Assembly: GCF_900660685.1 (NCBI RefSeq)
Contig: NZ_LR215041.1
Location: forward strand, 712,662 to 776,661
Reading direction: 5' to 3'
From: Mycoplasmopsis columbina
Lineage (GTDB): Bacteria > Bacillota_I > Bacilli_A > Mycoplasmatales > Metamycoplasmataceae
DNA: 64,000 bases
The notes below the pieces were generated by a model, which searched no databases, was not told the DNA's origin, and saw only the letters and a program-made list of their open reading frames with translations. The position numbers and the translations under genes were made by a program. Every line of letters begins with the position of its first letter. Position 1 is the first letter of the stretch. Positions 45,853 to 58,026 of the stretch are shown here, one piece after another.

Positions 45853-47937
45853 TTATTTTTCTTCTTGATTTTTAGTACTTTCATCTGTTTTTTCTTCAGT
45901 TAAAAGTTCATCAATTGAGTAGTGTTTATTCTCAAAACGTTCTGTTTCTTTTTTAGCAGGCAATTCTAAGTGTGTTGCAATGTATTCAATCTCTTCAGCC
46001 ACAATGGTTTCTTTTTCTAATAAAGCAGTTTTAATTAATTCAAGTAATTGCATATTAGCTTTAATTACTTCAACAGCTTTACCTTCAGCTTCTAACATAA
46101 TTTTTCTCACTTCTTCGTCAATTTCGTGACCAATTTGTGGTGAGAAACCAGCTGATTTAAGATAATCTCTACCTAAGAATGGTGAACCTTCATCTTTTTC
46201 AAATTGAATTGGTCCTAGAGCTGACATACCTCACTCTGTTACCATTTTTCTTGCAATTTTGGTTGCTTTAGCAATATCATCACTTGCACCGGTTGAAATA
46301 TTATCTTCACCATAAATAATTTTTTCTGCAGCTCTACCACCCATAAATGAAGTAATCATTGCAATTAATTCTTTTTTAGAAGCATTGTATTTTTCTTCTT
46401 CAGGTGTCATTAAGTTATATCCGCCAGCTTGACCACGTGGAATAATGGTAATTTTTTGAACTTTATTTCCGCCTGGCACTTTAAGACCAACAACCGCATG
46501 TCCTGCTTCATGATAAGCTACCATTGTTAATTCTGATTTAGTAATTACTCTATTTTTCTTTGCAGGACCTGACATAACTCTATCAATTGCTTCATCAATG
46601 TCAGTTAAATCAATTAAATCATGATTTTGTCTTACTGCTAGTAATGAAGCTTCATTAATTACGTTCTCTAATTGAGCCCCTGAGAAACCAGGAGTTCTTT
46701 TTGCAACTTTTTCTAAATTAATATTTGGAGCAAGTCTTTTACCTTTAGCATGTAATTCTAAAATTTCTTTACGTTCTTTTACATCAGGCAAACCAACAGT
46801 AATAGTTCTATCAAAACGACCTGGACGTGTTAGAGCAGGGTCTAAAACATCTGTTCTGTTAGTTGCAGCAAAGAATAAAATACCATTATTTTCTTTCATT
46901 CCGTCCATTTCAACTAACAATTGGTTAAGAGTTTGTTCACGTTCATCGTGACCTCCTCCCATACCAGCACCACGAGTTCTACCAATTGCATCTAACTCAT
47001 CAATAAAGATAATTGCTGGTGCATTTTTTCTTGCTTCTTCAACAACTGTTCTAACTCTTTTTGCCCCTAAACCAACAAACATTTCCACAAAGTTTGATGC
47101 AGAAATAAAGTAGAAAGGAACATTTGCTTCACCAGCTGTTGCTTTAGCCAATAAAGTTTTTCCTGTCCCTGGAGGACCACCTAATAAAATACCGTGTGGC
47201 ATTCTAGCTCCGGCAACTTGATATTTCTTAGGATTTTTAAGATAATCAACTATTTCTTGAATTTCTTCAATAGCTTCTTTGTTACCTGCAATATCTTTAA
47301 ATGTTTTGTCACTTTTTACTTTCTTTGCAGGATTTTTGTCTTCTCCAACAGTTCCCATCATGTTCATGCTTCTTTTCATCATGCCTCTGAATAATAGTCA
47401 CATAATGACAAGAAAAATTAAAGTAGGAATCATTGAAACAATAATGTTTGTAAATACTGAATTATTTTGTACTGGAAGAGGCACATAATAGAATGAAGGA
47501 GAAATTACATCAGTACCATGTGTACCTCCTGTAGCATAAGTAAGCACTGTTGAATAAACAGTTTCAGGACTTCAACCATTAAGCGAACTTACTAATGTTC
47601 CATTTAATTCTCATCCTTTAATTGCTTCTGAAGAACCAAGGAGAGAAGCTAGTCCACGACCAATATTGGCTTGAAATAATCCAACTATTCTTCCTTCGCG
47701 AACAAATTCATAACTTACAGTACCTATGTAATTATCAATTTGCAGTTTTTGTAAGTACGTGTTATCTGTATTAGATTTTAATGCTTCAAGTAATTGATTA
47801 TTAAAACCTTGAATATTTATAACTTGTGTTGACTGTGTAAATTTTGAAATTACAAAATACAAAGTAACACCCACGATAAGAAGAATTAATAAAACTAATC
47901 AAGTTATATTTTTTCTTTTATTCTGTGTTTCGTTCAT
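45853..47937 (-). CDS. ftsH: ATP-dependent zinc metalloprotease FtsH
   Basis: A 694-aa membrane protease that degrades unassembled membrane proteins and regulators. Transmembrane helices lie at residues about 12-30 and 155-180. The AAA+ module has Walker [10 protein letters not shown] near 256, Walker B I-I-F-I-D-E-L-D near 312 and SRH R-P-G-R-F-D-R near 370. The zinc site H-E-A-G-H is near 480. Two UGA-encoded Trp split it under the standard code. AAAGGAAC precedes ATG 47937. Confidence 0.97.
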
Positions 47938-47980
47938 AAAGTTCCTTTCTTTGTATTAATTCAATAATTATATTATTATT

Positions 47981-48874
47981 TTAAAAACTTAATTTACCTT
48001 TATTTTTGATTAAATATAGGTTGTTTTTTAATAAAAATTTGCTAGTTCGATTAGATGAAAGAATAAAATTTTTAATGTTTTCTAATTTTCCGCTGCTTAA
48101 ATTCAGATCTTGAAATTTTTGATGTAAAAGAATTACTAAAATTTCAATTTTGTACTTTAAATTTTTAAAATAATTTTGTTCATAAGATGTTTTTTTTCAT
48201 TCTTGTAATTCTTTTAACGCTTTTTTATAGATTTTTTGGGTTATTTTGTTTTCTTTGTTGATTTGTTTAATAAAGCTATTTTTTTCTTTTGAACTTCACT
48301 CTTTTAGTTTTAATCTAATTTTATTTCTTGTTGTTATAGGTAGTTCATTCGTGTAATCGAGATGATAAGGCAAATTAAATTTTTGACAGTATTCTAAAAT
48401 TTCATTTTTAAAATATTTTTTTATAAAAGGTCTATAAACAAGCATATTTTGCAAAAGTGTTTTTTCTTTAATTCCATAAAAAAATAATTTTTTCTTTGCG
48501 TCTTTTTGCATTATCGTTGTTTCCAAAAAATCATCCTTATGATGTGCTAACAACAATTTTTGACAATTATATTTATCATAATTTTCTTTAAAAAAATCAT
48601 AACGATCACAGCGAGCAAGTTTTTCAAAATTTTCTTTTTGATATCTCTCATCAGTATGATAAAAAAAATCTTTTTCCAAAAAAAGAATTTGATTTTCTAA
48701 ACAAAATTTTCTGACTATTGCAACATCTTCATGCGAATCATTTCGATAGTTATAATTAACTGTGTTAACTATTAAATTTTCTTTTTTATATTTTTTTATA
48801 GCTCAATAAAGCAAAAACATTGAATCAGGACCACCACTAATTCCCAGTAATATTTTTTTTCTTTCTGTTGACAT
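47981..48874 (-). CDS. tilS: tRNA(Ile) lysidine synthetase
   Basis: A 297-aa PP-loop enzyme that converts C34 of tRNA-Ile(CAU) to lysidine. The P-loop S-G-G-P-D-S is at residues 14-19; A-H-H-K-D-D-F-L-E-T near 105 is the family's second motif. It is short, without the C-terminal domains of E. coli TilS, as expected in mycoplasmas. It overlaps the 3' end of pth by 38 bp in another frame. ftsH follows 43 nt downstream. Confidence 0.93.
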
Positions 48875-49412
48875 TGAATTTATCCATTACTACTTTAATA
48901 TCATTAAAAGCAAAAGATATTGCTGCATCTGCTGCAACATTTGCCACTTCTTCAAAAATTGGCATTTCTTCAAGAGTAAAGTTTGATAAAACATAATTTC
49001 TCAAAGGTATAGTTCTACTGCTTCCTATTCCTATTCTTAGTCTTTTGAATTCATTATTATTTAATTGAACTCTCACACTTTCAATTCCATTATGCCCTGC
49101 AGATGAACCACCAATTTTAATTGCTGCTTGACCTAGTTCAAAATCTTTTTCATCATAAATAACAATTACATCACTTGGATTAATTTTGTAAAACTGGCAA
49201 AGATTTTGCACAAACATTCCTGAATTGTTCATATATGTTTCTGGTTTGGCTATTATTAAATCATCTGTGAGAACAAATCTACCATTAAATTTTTCTTTAT
49301 TTAACTTTAAATCTAGTTTATTAAGAATTTTATCAATTACCAAATAACCTGCATTATGTCTAGTAAACTGATATTCTTTACCTGGATTTCCTAAACCTAC
49401 TATTAATTTCAT
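48837..49412 (-). CDS. pth: Peptidyl-tRNA hydrolase
   Basis: A 191-aa enzyme that frees stalled peptidyl-tRNA. Marks: L-I-V-G-L-G-N-P-G at residues 3-11, the catalytic His in R-H-N-A-G-Y near 20, K-P-E-T-Y-M-N-N-S-G near 56, and G-G-S-S-A-G-H-N-G near 100. It is followed by tilS and ftsH on the same strand. Confidence 0.97.
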   Translation of the reverse strand: MKLIVGLGNPGKEYQFTRHNAGYLVIDKILNKLDLKLNKEKFNGRFVLTDDLIIAKPETYMNNSGMFVQNLCQFYKINPSDVIVIYDEKDFELGQAAIKIGGSSAGHNGIESVRVQLNNNEFKRLRIGIGSSRTIPLRNYVLSNFTLEEMPIFEEVANVAADAAISFAFNDIKVVMDKFNVNRKKKNITGN

Positions 49413-49418
49413 TCTTTA

Positions 49419-49424
49419 ATTATA
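49419..49424 (-). promoter_or_regulatory. -10 box TATAAT of pth, leaderless-type spacing
   Basis: On the minus strand TATAAT ends 6 nt before the pth ATG. Confidence 0.6.
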
Positions 49425-49476
49425 TTTAAATATGTTTAGTATTTGAATTTTTTTAATTTTTTACAAAATTAATAAA

Positions 49477-49501
49477 AAAACTAAGTTTTAACCTAGTTTT
49501 T
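49477..49501 (-). terminator. Terminator of the hsd operon
   Basis: AAAACTAGG / CTAAG-type stem followed by a U-run on the minus strand; it overlaps the hsdR stop (49493-49495). Confidence 0.75.
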
Positions 49502-52500
49502 AATTCTATAAGCATCAGCAAATCTTTCAAAATGTTTTTGAAATAATTCATACGCTTTTTCTCTTCTTGCAATTCTTCCATTTGGTCCAGAATCAGTGAT
49601 TCTTCCGCCAACTATTGCGCCTAATTCAACTCCTGTTTCTTTAACATATCCTCTTCTGAAAGAATCTTTCATAAAAGCAATTGCTTTTTCTTCTCTATAG
49701 TTATTTTGTTTAATTATTTCTTTTAACTCTTTCTCTTCTCATTCCATTACATATTCTTTTCAAAGTTGATTAATATCATCAGGTTTATGTCCCTCTACAA
49801 TTTTTGATTGAAATAATTGTGCGAATCCTTTTAATAAGTCTTCTTTACTTCTTAGCCCATCATTAGATTTAATATATGGCATCAAAATTTCTCTTAAAGT
49901 TTTTGAATAATCTTTGTATTTAAGAAGATCTTCAGCAACTATTTTATTGATTGCAAAGGCATCGTACTCATTTTGTTTTAAAATTTCAACTTCAAATTCA
50001 ATATTGTATTTTTCTTTTTTATCTGGATATGTTCTATATTTTTCTTTAAGATCAAGATATCAACTTTGATAATTTTGGCGTTCTCTATTTTGGAAAATAC
50101 GATTTTCTTCTAAATAAAATTCATCAAATGATTTAAGAATTGTTTCTAATCTTAAAATGTATCCAAATTTTTTAATAAAATCAATTTCTTGTTCTTCAGT
50201 ATTCTCATTGTTTTCAAAATTTTCAAGAGGATATTTTTCTTTTAGTTCTTGAATACTTGTTTTATAACTTGGATTTCATTCTTGAGTCTGAAGTCTTTCA
50301 TTTGTTACTCAATATCCATCTTCAAAAAATTCTTTAAATGTTCTTATTAAACAAATATTTTCTACATCTTTATTACCAAACAACTTTAGAGCATTTATTG
50401 TTGATTGTTCTAAATCTCTAAAAGCCACTATGTTTCCGCACGGTTTAGATGAATTGTAAATTCTGTTTGTCCTTGAATAAGCCTGGATTAAATTATGATA
50501 ATCTAGTTGTTTATCGATTCATAAAGTATTTAAAGTTGGAGCATCAAAACCTGTTAAGAACATGTTACATACTAATAAAATATCAACTTCTCTTTTTTTC
50601 ACTCTTGTTGAAACGTCTTTATAGTAATTTTCAAAAGATTCACCATAAATTGAAAATTGAGTAGAAAATTGTTCGTTGTAATCTTTAATAATTTTTGCTA
50701 AAAATTCTTTGGCTGATACATTTAATCTATCTATATCAAAATCTTGATCAATATCCTCTAAAAATGCACTACCGTTAATTAAATCTTCATCATTAGGTTC
50801 AAAACTATAAATTGAAGCTATTCTTAGACTTAAATTTTTTTCTTTAATTTGTTTTTTAAATTCTTTATAGTAAAGTTGAACCGCTTTTACAGATTGAGCT
50901 GCAAACATTGAATTAAAACCAAATGTTCCGTTTTCTCTCATAGTTTTACGATCAAAATTGTCCAAAACATAAGAAACAATTGTTTTAATTCTTTTTTGAT
51001 CGTCATAATAATCTTTTGTTAATTGCGAAAACGGCACTGTTTGATCAAAATTTTTAACTAGAGTGTTATATTGAACATTGAATTTTAAAACATTTCCATC
51101 TGCAATGGCATCGGCAATTGTATAAGTATGTAGTAAATCACCAAAAATTAATTCTGTTGTAAGATTTAAAATCTTGTCTTTACTATTACTGTTTGTTGAG
51201 AAAATAGGTGTTCCAGTAAATCCAAACATAATGTGTTTTTTGAAAAAGTTTTTAATTTTTCTATTTCAATCACCGTGTTGTGAACGGTGACATTCATCAA
51301 AGATGAAAACAATTTTTTTATCACCTAATTTTTTATCCTCGTTTGACTCAATTAATAAAGAAAGTTTTTGAATTGTTGTAACAATTACCTTGTTTTTTGG
51401 ATCACTGCTTTGTAGAGCCTGTCTAAGAGCATTCGTATTTCTGCTTCCTGTTACGCACCCTTTCTGAAAACGTTCATATTCTCTAATTGTTTGATAGTCT
51501 AAATCTTTTCTATCAACTACAAACATTACTTTATCAAGTTCATCAATATTTTTTGCCAATTGCGCTGTTTTAAAGGAAGTTAAGGTTTTTCCTGATCCTG
51601 TGGAATGCCAGATGTAACCCCCTCCTAAAGATCTTCCTTGATGTTTTCCTAAAAGGATAGGGTTCTTTAGTGCAACTTTAATTCTGCTCAAAATTTTTTC
51701 TGTCGCGGCTATTTGATATGGTCTCATGACTAAAAGGTTTTTTTCTTCAGTGAAAACACAATATTTAGTTAAGATGTTAAGAATAATTCTCTTTGGAAAG
51801 AAATAATAAGTGAAATCTTCTAAATCACTAATTCTATTGTTTTTAATATCTGCTCAATAACTAGTAAATTCAAAAGAATTCAAAGTTACTTTTTCACCCG
51901 AATTTAACACTTGTTTTTGTCTACTGTCTAATGCTAATTTTCTTGTGGTGTTTGAATAATATTTGGTTTGTGTGCCATTAGAAATTACAAAAATTTGAAT
52001 AAAGTTAAATAATCCAGAGCCATTAAAAAATGATTTCTTTTGATAACGTTCAATTTGATTAAACGCATCCTTTAAAGAAGCACCTCTTCTTTTCAATTCA
52101 ATATGAACAAGTGGTAAACCATTAACCAAAATAGTAACATCATAACGATGCTTGATTTCTGAATTATCAACATATTGATTAATAACTTGAATATTATTAT
52201 TGTTTAAATTTTCCTTATCAATAAGCATTATATTTTTAAAATTAATGCCATTTAAAGGTTTGTCCAAATTCAATACAAATCTATCGTGCATTTGAATTTT
52301 TTCTGTTTTTTCAACAATTGTGTCTTTTTCATTTGCTATAACATCATTATAAAAAGTCTTTCACTCATTATCGGTAAACGAAAAATTATTCAATTTTTCT
52401 AATTGAATTCTTAAATTATTTTTCAATGCATCTTCATCTTTAAATTTTTCGTGAGTGTATCCTAATTGTTCTAAATCTTTTATGAAATAGTCTTCTAAAT

Positions 52501-52600
52501 CTTTTTCACTTTGATATTCTTTAGATCTTTTTTCAATAGGCTCAAATAATTCAACAATTGTGCCGTTTTCTCCAATAGATAAAGGGTTTATCTTAATCAT
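49493..52600 (-). CDS. hsdR: Type I restriction enzyme, R (translocase/nuclease) subunit
   Basis: A 1035-aa HsdR. The PD-(D/E)xK nuclease lies near residues 130-180 (V-H-I-E-L-K-R-R-G-A-S with Q-I-E-R-Y, the QxxxY-type element). The SF2 helicase core follows: S-T-G-S-G-K-T near 333, D-E-C-H near 433, G-F-T-G-T-P near 460, then F-L-T-G-F-D-A-P and Q-A-Y-S-R-T-N-R. The C-terminal helical domain, which contacts HsdM, is complete. It starts 3 nt after the third hsdS cassette. Length and motifs suggest an active enzyme. Confidence 0.95.
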
Positions 52601-52603
52601 CTT

Positions 52604-55102
52604 TTACTCCAAATTTAATAATTCATCTATATAGTAATTATATTGTTTATTTATCAATTTGATTTCTTTTGGTAATAATCCATTAATTTCATTAATATAC
52701 TTCTCAAATTTATCTAATTTATAAGCAATTTCTTTTTGTTTATAAATAGGAATAATTGGAATTTTAATTTTTGAAAATTCTCCTATTAATAATGTTGATC
52801 TGCCACTTCCAATAAGCGAATATTTAGGAGCATTAAGTTTTAAATAATGATAAACAAATTTTGTATCTACTAATTGATTATTATTTTTTAATATCCCGCA
52901 TAAATGAGTTATTGAAAATTTATCATTTCTATAAAACACTGTTCCTGCTTGTCCATACATTGTTCAGGTGATATATTCACCATCAAAATCATAAGTATTT
53001 ATTTTGCCTATTTCACCATTATTTAATGTTTGCGCAGAATAAATTGGATATTTCGCATCATTGATCATTTTAGTTTTTGGGATAATTTTTCCTGATTGAA
53101 CTATAAACAAATCTTTTACAGATAAATAATTTGTCTTGTTTGAATTTAAAGTTTCAATTAACAAATTAAGAATTTCTATTAGTGTTAATAGATGCTCTCT
53201 CTCTCTCTCTCTCTCTAGATCGAGAGATAATGTGCCTTCAGCAAATGAAAGAAGTTTATCGCGGTAATATTCGTATTGTTTATTGCGTGCTTCTAGTTCA
53301 GCGGGGAGGCCATTTTGAAGATCGTTAGTTAATTCATTAAAAGTGTTTAAAATATTGACAATTTGATTCTGAATATTTAAATTTGGAATTCAAACTTTTA
53401 AATTATTTATTACATCTTTAGATAATGAAGGAATACCTGCGCCTTGTTTTTGCTCCATTAAATATTTTTCATTGTTCTTTAAAATAAAATAAAGATATCT
53501 GTTTAATAATTTATTTTCATCTTTTGAATTAACTATATAACAGTGTGAACTAGCTCAAAATGGTGTTGTTATTCAGTCAACATATCCAACTGACCCACCC
53601 TGAGCAATAGTTATTTGATTAGCTTCTTGATTATATTTATCGTAATATCCAGAAGGCGAAGTTCCGCCATTTATTACTGGATATTGTCCGTTTTCAATCA
53701 TTTCTGTTTTATTTAATTGAACACCTTTAGTAATTTCAATATAGTTTTCTATTCTTTGATTTTCTGAATAATTGTAATTTATAGCTGATTTGGTTAAATC
53801 ATTTACTATAAATTCAATCAATTTTAATAGATGCTCTCTCTCTCTCTCTCTCTCTAGATCGAGAGATAATGTGCCTTCAGCAAATGAAAGAAGTTTATCG
53901 CGGTAATATTCGTATTGTTTATTGCGTGCTTCTAGTTCAGCGGGAAGACCAATGTTTAGATCCTGACAAAGCATCTCAAAATTATCAAGAATGTGAACTA
54001 TTTTTTCTTGCAGTTGAAGAGAAGGAATTATTAGTTTAATATTTTCTAAATCTATTTTTCTTAACCCTTGTAAAGTAGATCCTTGTAATAAATTTTTATA
54101 AATATTTTTAATCTTTGATGTTTCTAAAACATATTTTAGATATTTTCCCAAAATAATTTCTGTATTTGGCTTTAATGAATATAAACTCTCGCTTATATCT
54201 CAATTATTAGGGTCTTCATTAACTATTGCTATTTTTCCAATTGTTCCAATTCCAGAAAATAAAATATCTCCTTTTTCTAGTTTAGATCTTTTATTTATTA
54301 TTGTTTTTGCATAATCTGATATTTTGTCTGTTTTCTCATTAAAAATTATTTTTCCATCATTTATATCTTTAGTAGTCACATAAAAATTGTTAGAATCATC
54401 TTCATTTAGTTTGAAATTATTTCTAGGATTCAAACCTATAGAAATAGATTTAACAACATCTTTTAATTTATATTCATTAAAAAGGGATTTTTTGGATAGT
54501 AAAAGATCACGGTAGTAGTCGTACTGAAGAGTTCGCGCCTTCAGCTCCGCCTTCAGCTCCGCCTTCAGCTCCGCTGAAAATTGAGTGAAAGTATCTAAAA
54601 TTTCTGCAATTCTTTTTTGTTTTTTAATTGAAGGTAATTGAATTTCGAGATTTTCTAATTCTTTTTTGGAAATATTGAATCTTGTAACACCGTTTGCAAA
54701 TGATGATATTGTTTTTCTAATGTAATAACTTCTGAATAAATGTTTTATATAGTTTACATCAATTAAAGACAAGTCATTAAATCTAAAACCAAAACAAAAA
54801 CTATTAAGATAGATATCTTCTTTTGGAATAAAATTAATAACTGAACTCATTCCTGCTTCTTCTCTATTTTCAGATGAAGTTGTGAATAGTAAATCACCAT
54901 ACATAACTTTATTTTGATTCTCACCATCTTTTATATAAACTGTTTCTAATTCATCAATTTTTATAGAAGGGTTTTGATTTACATTTAAAAATGTAATATA
55001 TTTTTTATTCCCATTTATAAAATCATTTTTGGTTTTTGATTTCAATCCATTAAAGAAAAATCCTATTTCTTTTAACTTGTATTTTTTTATATCAGATTTC
55101 AT
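52604..55102 (-). CDS. hsdS: HsdS fusion with four target-recognition domains (cassette III, 832 aa)
   Basis: One open frame of 832 aa. Order: TRDa (1-150), spacer with three E-L-K-A repeats, TRDb (about 225-385, S-I-S-I-G-L-N-P-R), conserved helix ending S-L-D-L-E-R-E, TRDc (G-V-Q-L-N-K-T-E-M), a second such helix, TRDd (F-I-V-Q-S-G-K-I-I-P), and a last helix. Normal HsdS has two TRDs and about 400 aa. Fusion results from (AG)11 tracts after TRDb and TRDc that keep frame. It starts 18 nt after cassette II. Confidence 0.9.
53195..53216 (-). repeat. (CT)11 tract, second frame switch of cassette III
   Basis: 22 nt, in-frame state; encodes alternating E-R before H-L-L-T-L-I-E-I. Confidence 0.95.
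53834..53855 (-). repeat. (CT)11 tract, first frame switch of cassette III
   Basis: 22 nt, in-frame state; encodes alternating E-R before H-L-L-K-L-I-E-F. Confidence 0.95.
54539..54574 (-). repeat. Three 12-bp spacer repeats in cassette III
   Basis: Three perfect copies of CTTCAGCTCCGC encode A-E-L-K repeats between TRDa and TRDb; cassettes I and II have two. Confidence 0.95.
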
Positions 55103-55120
55103 TTTTTTACCTTTAAGCGA

Positions 55121-57439
55121 TTACAATATTTTTTCTTTCCAATAATTATAAAGTTTTTCAATCAATTTTATTTTTTCAGGTAATATGCCATTTACTTCAT
55201 TGATATACTTTTCAAATTTATCCAATTTATAGGCAATTTCTTTTTGTTTATATAATGGTATTATTGGAAATTTGACTTTGTATATTTCATTTGTCATAAA
55301 CATTTGTCTACCGCTTTTTTTAATTACATAACTAGGCACAACTTGCCTTAAATAATGATAGGCAAATCTAATATCAACATTGCTATTAATTTTTTTGAGT
55401 AAGCCACAAACATTTGTGGCGCTAAATTTTCCTTGTCTATAAAATATCTCACCAGCATAACCATGAATTGTTCAACTTAAATATTCACCATCAAAATCAT
55501 ATGTGTTAAGTTTTCCCATTTCTCCGTTATTAGTAACTTGTGCTGAATATACAGGATAAATACCTTCTTTCACTAATTCATTTTTAGAAATTATTCTTCC
55601 GCTTTTCGCTATAAATAAATCTTTTACGGTTAAATAATCATTTTTATTTAAATTTATACTTTCAATGAATAAATTAAGAATTTCTATTAGTGTTAATAGA
55701 TGCTCTCTCTCTCTCTCTCTCTCTAGATCGAGAGATAATGTGCCTTCGGCAAATGAAAGTAGTTTGTCACGATAATATTCGTATTGTTTATTACGTGCTT
55801 CAAGTTCGGCTGGAAGACCATTTTGAAGGTCGTTAGTTAATTCATTAAAAGTGTTTAAAATATTAACAATTTGCTTCTGAATATTTAAATTCGGAATTCA
55901 AACTTTTAAATTATTTATTACATCTTTGGATAATGACGGAATACCTGCACCTTGTTTTTGCTCCATTAAATATTTTTCATTGTTTTTTAAAACAAAATAA
56001 AGATATCTATTTAATAACTTGTTGTCATCTTTTGAATTAACTATATAACAATGTGCACTAGCTCAAAATGGTGTTGTCATTCAATCAACATATCCAACTG
56101 ATCCACCCTGAGCGATTGTAATTTGATTAGCATCTTGATTATATTGATCATAATATCCTGAAGGCGATGTGCCACCATTGATTACTGGATATTGATCGTT
56201 TTCAATCATTTCTGTTTTATTTAATTGAACACCTTTAGTGATTTGAATATAGTTTTCTAATTTTTCATTTTCTGAATAACTGTAGTTTATAGCTGATTTG
56301 GTTAAATCACTTACTATAAATCCAATCAACTTTAATAGATGCTCTCTCTCTCTCTCTAGATCGAGAGATAATGTGCCTTCGGCAAATGAAAGTAGTTTGT
56401 CACGATAATATTCGTATTGTTTATTACGTGCTTCTAATTCAGCAGGGAGGCCTATGTTTAAATCTTGGCAAAGCATTTCAAAATTATCTAGAATGTGAAC
56501 TATTTTTTCTTGTAGTTGAAGAGAAGGTAATTTTATGATTCAATTTTCTATATCTTTTGAATAAACATGGGAAATTGATCCCGTTGTTTTCAATTTATAT
56601 ATATCATTTTGTTTATTTTTAAATCAATGATACAAATATTTTTGATTTAAATTAGAGTTATTGGATTCTACTGTAAAACAGTCTAATGCGTATATTTTTG
56701 TTTTTCAAAAAGCAACATACCCGGCACTTCCAGAAGAGGTTATTGTAATCATGTTTTCTTTTCTATTAGATTGATTAGTTCATCCCGACTCTTTTACGCC
56801 ACCTGAAACTATGGGATACTTATTACCTTTTTCTGGTTTTAAAGAGGTTGAACCCTTTTGAAATAAAACGACATCTTTTAATTTATATTCATTAAAAAGA
56901 GATTTTTTGGATAGCAAAAGATCACGGTAGTAGTCATACTGAAGGACTCGCGCCTTCAGCTCCGCCTTCAGCTCCGCTGAAAATTGAGTGAATGTGTCTA
57001 AAATTTGAACTATTCTTTTTTGCTTTTTTATTGGTGGCAACAAAAGTTTTCAATTTTCTATATCTTTTGGATAAACTTGTTTTAGAACCGTTCCTACTTG
57101 TTTATTTTTGATTGCATTCTGTTTGTAATTTAAAAAATAATAAAGATATTTTTGTAAAAGTACTTCGTTATTAGATGTTTCAATAGTAAAACAAGAATCT
57201 GAAACAAATATCGGCATTTCTCAAAATAAAACTTGTCCTGCTGTTCCAACACGAGAAATTGTTATAGCATTTTTCTCTCTGTTTGATTCATTGTGATAAA
57301 AAGAAGGTTTGACTCCTCCATTTATTACTGGAATATTGCCTTCTATTGCTTTAGATTTTGTTAGTGGAGTTCCGCGCTTAAATTTAACAACTTCTTTCAA
57401 TATAAATTCTTTATAATGAATTTTATCTAATTCTTTCAT
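55121..57439 (-). CDS. hsdS: HsdS fusion with four target-recognition domains (cassette II, 772 aa)
   Basis: One open frame of 772 aa from ATG 57439. TRDa (F-K-R-G-T-P-L-T-K) is followed by the spacer with two E-L-K-A repeats, TRDb (F-Q-K-G-S-T-S-L-K), a helix with (AG)8, TRDc (T-K-G-V-Q-L-N-K-T), a helix with (AG)11, TRDd (A-K-S-G-R-I-I-S-K) and the end helix. TRDa and TRDb differ from those of cassette III, whereas TRDc is nearly the same. Seven or more Trp are UGA. It could work as two linked half-pairs or yield a dead subunit. Confidence 0.9.
55703..55724 (-). repeat. (CT)11 tract, second frame switch of cassette II
   Basis: 22 nt, in-frame state. Confidence 0.95.
56342..56357 (-). repeat. 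(CT)8 tract, first frame switch of cassette II
   Basis: 16 nt, in-frame state; three units shorter than the others, which preserves frame. Confidence 0.95.
56954..56977 (-). repeat. Two 12-bp spacer repeats in cassette II
   Basis: Two perfect CTTCAGCTCCGC copies between TRDa and TRDb. Confidence 0.95.
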
Positions 57440-57454
57440 ATCTCTATTTTTTCC

Positions 57455-58026
57455 TTAATTTTTAATTGAATATTTTTCTCTCAAATAATTATAAATTTTT
57501 TCAATTAATTCTATTTCTTTTGGCGACAATCCATTAATTTCATTGATATATTTCTCGAATGTATCTAATTTATAAGCAATTTCTTTTTGTTTACAAATAG
57601 AAATGATTGGAATTTTTATTTGTTCAAAAACATTTGGCATCAATTTGTAATTATTATTTGCTTTATTTACATAATTTGGTGGAAAAAAGTTTTAAAAAAT
57701 AGTATGCAAATTTCAAATCAATTAAATTATCGTTTTTTCTAGAAGACCACAAACATTTCTAATATTAAATTTTTCATTTCTATAAAAGATTGTTCCTACT
57801 TTCTTTAGTTCCATCTGTTGTCCAAATTATATATTAACCATCAAAACCATAAGTGTTTATTTTACCTATTTCACCATTATTGATTGTTTGAGATGAATAT
57901 ACAGAATAAGAATCGTTTAAAAGCAATTGATTTTTAGATATAACTTTTCCTCTTTTAGCTGTAAACAAGTGTTTTACTGGTAAAGAATTTTTTTTATTTG
58001 AATTTAAAGTTTCAATTAATAAATTA
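57455..58026 (-). pseudogene. Decayed fourth TRD of hsdS cassette I
   Basis: Matches TRDd of cassettes II and III: L-I-E-T-L-N-S-N-K, then N-N-G-E-I-G-K-I-N-T-Y-G-F-D-G, then a stop where the others have E-Y. Frames then shift at least twice (remnants N-V-C-G-L-L, P-P-N-Y-V-N), and the last 60 residues ([14 protein letters not shown]) are open again and end at 57455. It no longer encodes a whole domain but still offers sequence for recombination. Confidence 0.85.

Noticed and set aside
54200..54215. Stop codon splitting hsdS cassette III
   Set aside because: It is UGA, read as Trp in this code. The same holds at 53573, 52964, 56780 and 57221.
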